Of a stretch of 64,000 bases of DNA, positions 60,941-64,000 are shown piece after piece; the stretch's first letter is position 1; every line of letters begins with the position of its first letter. Below the pieces are notes generated by a model. The model searched no databases. It had not been told where the DNA came from and worked only from the letters and a program-made list of their open reading frames with translations. Both the position numbers and the translations under genes were made by a program. The stretch comes from CAYREX01 sp964423505 (GTDB lineage Bacteria > Fermentibacterota > Fermentibacteria > Fermentibacterales > JCC-6). The stretch lies in contig CAYREX010000012.1 of NCBI GenBank assembly GCA_964423505.1, positions 1 through 64,000 on the forward strand, in the 5' to 3' direction.

Positions 60941-62398
60941 ATGACGGACCTCGAGGCCGCGCGGAGGGAGAAGCTGAGGAGGCTCTCCGAGCTGGGCGTC
61001 GAGCCCTACCCTGCCCGGTGCCGGGAGTCGGAGCCGCTCGCGGCGGTCCGGGAGAGGGGCGAGACCGAGGAGCAGGTGGTGGTCCACGGAAGGATGACCG
61101 CCAGGCGCGAGCACGGGAAGACCATCTTCGCCGACATACGAGACGGCAGCGGCTCCATGCAGCTCTACCTGAACCGGAAGGTCCTCCCGGAGATGGACTG
61201 GGAGGTCGCCGGCCTGACCGACCTCGGCGACATTGTGGAGGCGGTGGGGACTGTCTTCACCACGAGGACCGGCGAGCTGACGGTCCGATGCCTCTCCCTG
61301 ACCGTCCTCTGCAAGAGCCTCAGGCCGCTTCCCACGGTCAAGGTGGACGCCGAGGGGGTGGCCCACGACAGGGTGACCGACCCGGACCTGCTCTACAGGC
61401 ACCGGTGCGTGGACCTCCAGCTCAACCCCGGGAGCGTGGAACGCTTCCGGACCAGGAGCCGCATCGTCTCGGCCATGCGCTCCTACCTCGACCGTCAGGG
61501 CTTCATGGAGGTTGAGACCCCGGTGCTCCAGCCGGTCTACGGCGGCGCCGCCGCCGACCCGTTCGTCACCGAGTATACAAGCATGGACGGTACCTTCTAC
61601 CTCCGCATAGCGACCGAGCTCTACCTGAAGAGGCTTGTGTCAGGTGGTCTGGAGAAGGTCTACGAGCTGGGCAAGGACTTCAGGAACGAGGGCGTGGACC
61701 GGACCCACTCGCCGGAGTTCACCCAGCTGGAGCTCTACGAGGCCTACACCGACTACGAGGGTATGATGCGCCGTATGGAGGAGCTGACCCGGGAGGCTGC
61801 GGAGGCCGCCGGCTCCGGGATGCGCTTCGAGTACCGGGGCGGGACCGTGGACCTCTCCGAGCCGTTCAGGCGGGTCCCGTTCCTCGAGGCCCTCCACAGG
61901 GCCAGCGGCATGGAGCTCTACGGCATGGATGCCGGAGAGCTCCGGGCGCACGCTGACGAGCTTGGGATAGCCGGCGGCAGCGTGACCAGGGTGGCGCTGC
62001 TGGACAAGCTCTTCGACCACTACGTGGTGAGGGGGATAACCGCACCCACCTTCGTTGTCGACTACCCCGCCGAGCTCTCTCCACTGGCCAAGAGCACCTC
62101 CGACGGGAGCGGCCTCACCGAGCGCTTCGAGGCCTTCGTCATGGGCCTGGAGCTGGCAAACGCCTTCTCGGAGCAGAACGACCCGCTCGCCCAGAGGCGG
62201 GTCCTTGCCGAGCAGTCCGCCGGCAGGGAGCAGGGCGGGGGGGAGGTGGACGAGGACTTCCTCTACGCGCTGGAGGTGGGCATGCCGCCCACCGGCGGTC
62301 TCGGCATTGGCGTGGACAGGCTGGTCATGCTCCTCACCGACACCGGCAGCATCAGGGACACCATCCTCTTCCCGCACCTGAGGAGACCCGGCCGTTGA
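60941..62398 (+). CDS. lysS: Lysyl-tRNA synthetase, class II
   Basis: 485 residues. An N-terminal OB anticodon-binding domain is followed by the class II core: motif 2 FRNEGVDRTHSPEFTQLELYEAY (about 247) and motif 3 GGLGIGVDRLVMLLTD (about 450), with the C-terminal TILFPHLRRPGR end. It follows prfB by 4 bases and overlaps the next gene (TTGA). Confidence 0.96.
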   Translation: MTDLEAARREKLRRLSELGVEPYPARCRESEPLAAVRERGETEEQVVVHGRMTARREHGKTIFADIRDGSGSMQLYLNRKVLPEMDWEVAGLTDLGDIVEAVGTVFTTRTGELTVRCLSLTVLCKSLRPLPTVKVDAEGVAHDRVTDPDLLYRHRCVDLQLNPGSVERFRTRSRIVSAMRSYLDRQGFMEVETPVLQPVYGGAAADPFVTEYTSMDGTFYLRIATELYLKRLVSGGLEKVYELGKDFRNEGVDRTHSPEFTQLELYEAYTDYEGMMRRMEELTREAAEAAGSGMRFEYRGGTVDLSEPFRRVPFLEALHRASGMELYGMDAGELRAHADELGIAGGSVTRVALLDKLFDHYVVRGITAPTFVVDYPAELSPLAKSTSDGSGLTERFEAFVMGLELANAFSEQNDPLAQRRVLAEQSAGREQGGGEVDEDFLYALEVGMPPTGGLGIGVDRLVMLLTDTGSIRDTILFPHLRRPGR

Positions 62399-63645
62399 GG
62401 CTGCTCCTGCCTGCGAGGATAGCCCTCAGGCAGATCCTGAGCCGGTCGAACTCCGGCTTCGTCCGGACGCTCTCCCTCCTCTCGGTGGCCGGCATAGCCA
62501 TCGGGGTGGCAGCGCTGCTTGTGCTCAGCGCCTTCATGGAGGGCTTCACCTCGAGCATCGGCGATCACCTCTCCGCGATACACCCTCCCGTGGTCGTCCG
62601 TGTGCCCGGCGGGTACCCGCTGTCCCAGGCGGACGTCCAGACCGTCAGCACCGCCGCGGAGGAGCTGGAGGGCGCGTCCGGAGCCTCGCCGGTGGTGGAG
62701 AGGACGGCCGTGGCCGCCGGGACCTCCGGGGAGGTGGCAGGCGTACACGTAAGGGGGGTCGACTGGTCTCTCGAGCCCACCCTGGCCTCCGGCGACAGGC
62801 TGGCGATGGCCGGCGTCTCCGGTGAAGGAGCGCTGCTGGGGGAGAGGCTCGCCGCCAGACTGGGGGTCGCCGAGGGGGACACCATGCGGCTCGCCTCCAC
62901 CGACGTGACCGGCTTCTCCTCCATGGGGAGGCTCCTGGTGGATGCAATAGTGCCGGTCCGGGTGGCATCGGTGCAGGACCTCGGCATAATGGAGTACAAC
63001 AGCTCGTACGTGATAGTGGACTACGCGACCGCATCCGTCCTCTTCAGCGAGGCGCTGCCGGCAACTTCCATGAGCGTCGGCGTAGCGGATGGCGCCGACC
63101 CGTCCGAGGTCTCCTCGGCGATGTCGGAGAGGCTGGACGATGCCTACATGGAGGGGGGCTGCTCCTTCATGATAAGCGAGACCTTCCTCTCCCGGCACGG
63201 CAACCTGTTCGCCGCCCTTGGTCTGGAGCGGCTGGGCATGTCCATCGTCCTGGCGCTCATAACGGTGGTGGCGCTACTCAACCTGACCAGCGCCCTGAAC
63301 ATGATGGCGCTCGAGCACAGGAGGGATACCGGCATCCTGCGGGCCATGGGCGCCACCCCCGGTCTGGTCCTCCGGACCGGCCTCCTCCAGGGCACGATGA
63401 TAGGTGCTTCCGGGGCTGTGGCCGGCGTCGCCCTCGCGGTCCTCGGAGTACTGGCGATCAACAGGTTCTTCCCCATAAGGCTGGAGAGCAGCGTGTACTG
63501 GGTGGACGTACTCTCCGGAAGGCTCGACCCGTTCCTGGCGCTCCTGGTGGCCGGCGGAACGGTTGCCGCCTGCCTGGCCGTCTCCCTCCCCGCCGCCCTG
63601 TCCATGGTAAGGGTCTCGCCCTCAGAGGCGGTCAGGTATGAGTGA
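62395..63645 (+). CDS. lolC: LolC/LolE-type lipoprotein-release ABC permease
   Basis: 416 residues from TTG 62395. TM1 near the N terminus (LSVAGIAIGVAALLVLSAF) is followed by a large MacB-type periplasmic domain and three C-terminal TM segments of the FtsX fold (SIVLALITVVALLNLTSALNMM...). LolC extracts outer-membrane-bound lipoproteins from the inner membrane, with LolD ATP hydrolysis. The lolD gene follows, overlapping by 8 bases. Confidence 0.88.
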   Translation: MRLLLPARIALRQILSRSNSGFVRTLSLLSVAGIAIGVAALLVLSAFMEGFTSSIGDHLSAIHPPVVVRVPGGYPLSQADVQTVSTAAEELEGASGASPVVERTAVAAGTSGEVAGVHVRGVDWSLEPTLASGDRLAMAGVSGEGALLGERLAARLGVAEGDTMRLASTDVTGFSSMGRLLVDAIVPVRVASVQDLGIMEYNSSYVIVDYATASVLFSEALPATSMSVGVADGADPSEVSSAMSERLDDAYMEGGCSFMISETFLSRHGNLFAALGLERLGMSIVLALITVVALLNLTSALNMMALEHRRDTGILRAMGATPGLVLRTGLLQGTMIGASGAVAGVALAVLGVLAINRFFPIRLESSVYWVDVLSGRLDPFLALLVAGGTVAACLAVSLPAALSMVRVSPSEAVRYE

Positions 63646-64000
63646 GAAGGTCGTCCTGGAGGCCGAGGGCCTCGAGAAGTCCTACGGGAGCGGCTCCGCA
63701 AGGGTATCGGTCCTCAGGGGTGCCGGCCTCCGCGTGCCGGCGGGCAAGGTGGTCTCGGTCGTTGGACCCAGCGGCTCCGGCAAGAGCACGCTGCTGCACG
63801 TCTGCGGCGCCCTGGATCCCCCCGACGGCGGCACGGTGCGCCTCTGCGGCGAGGACGTCTGGCGCATGGGGGAGGCCAGGCGGTCGCGCCTCCGGAACTC
63901 CAGCATAGGTTTCGTTTTCCAGCTCCACCACCTGCTGGAGGAGTTCACCCTCCTGGAGAACGTCGCCATGCCGGCTCTCATATCCGGCATGGGCAGATCA
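63638..64000 (+). CDS. lolD: LolD-type ABC ATPase, truncated by the window end
   Basis: ATG 63638 opens a frame with no stop in the window (121 codons). Walker A is GPSGSGKSTLLH (about residue 40), with the LEKSYGSGS N terminus and the Q-loop FVFQLHHLLEEFTLLENVAMPALI characteristic of the LolD/MacB subgroup. The signature LSGGQ motif lies beyond 64000. Partnered with the LolC-type permease before it. Confidence 0.9.
   Translation, partial: MSEKVVLEAEGLEKSYGSGSARVSVLRGAGLRVPAGKVVSVVGPSGSGKSTLLHVCGALDPPDGGTVRLCGEDVWRMGEARRSRLRNSSIGFVFQLHHLLEEFTLLENVAMPALISGMGRS

Overview
This window is the chromosome of a G+C-rich (roughly two thirds or more by eye) Gram-negative bacterium from a lineage I cannot name. 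A diderm envelope is indicated by lipobox lipoproteins, a LolC-type permease with a LolD-type ATPase, Slt-type lytic transglycosylases and type IV pilin-like proteins. Coding is very dense: neighbouring genes commonly overlap by 4 to 11 bases (ATGA, GTGA, TTGA and even CTGA junctions), and Arg AGG and Ile ATA codons are unusually common for such a G+C-rich genome. The style fits uncultivated phyla around the FCB group (Fermentibacterota, Krumholzibacteriota, Eisenbacteria and similar), but that placement is only an impression. No stretch longer than about 300 bases lacks a gene, RNA or mobile element.

Layout. 1-9752: tRNA-Pro, then housekeeping genes (TIGR00725-like protein, apt, an acidic lipoprotein, rarA, pcm, a histidine-kinase-like remnant, rnr, nadE, purH). 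9754-19664: a cell-envelope run of two tandem Slt-type transglycosylases, an NHL-propeller protein, two DUF21/CBS proteins and a GGDDF-HEAT protein that runs into an opposing tRNA-Leu. 19612-25745: tRNA genes, a zinc-ribbon coiled-coil protein, the RNase P RNA gene, recJ, a dinG-like helicase and pgeF. 25742-27930: a TPR protein, a possible 24-residue Cys-rich peptide and a type IV pilin behind a sigma54-like promoter. 28098-32250: glycan genes (DUF354, GDP-mannose dehydrogenase-like, flippase-like, sulfotransferase). 32317-36462 (minus strand): a CAP-domain protein, an intact membrane HD-GYP and a catalytically degenerate HD-GYP. 36503-39579: a B12-binding radical SAM enzyme, aroE and a HydE-like radical SAM enzyme.

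39648-55026 is the most distinctive part. A sigma54-like promoter beneath a 16-bp palindrome heads a minor-pilin operon in which two PilW-like prepilins are expanded to 1308 and about 980 residues by chains of extracellular beta-sandwich modules; the larger also carries an amidotransferase-like Rossmann domain. They flank two PilX-like proteins and are followed by a lipoprotein with nine tandem repeats of about 100 residues. I read this as a pilus-tip or pseudopilus system whose adhesins are fused directly to pilin stems.

55023-56086 is a compact REP/RAYT-type element bounded by perfect 46-bp inverted repeats that supply the stop codons of both flanking convergent genes. The end of the window is housekeeping: glyA, a CPA2-type antiporter with a cytosolic EIIA/PII-like partner, prfB with its programmed frameshift, lysS, lolC and the beginning of lolD, which is cut by the window end.
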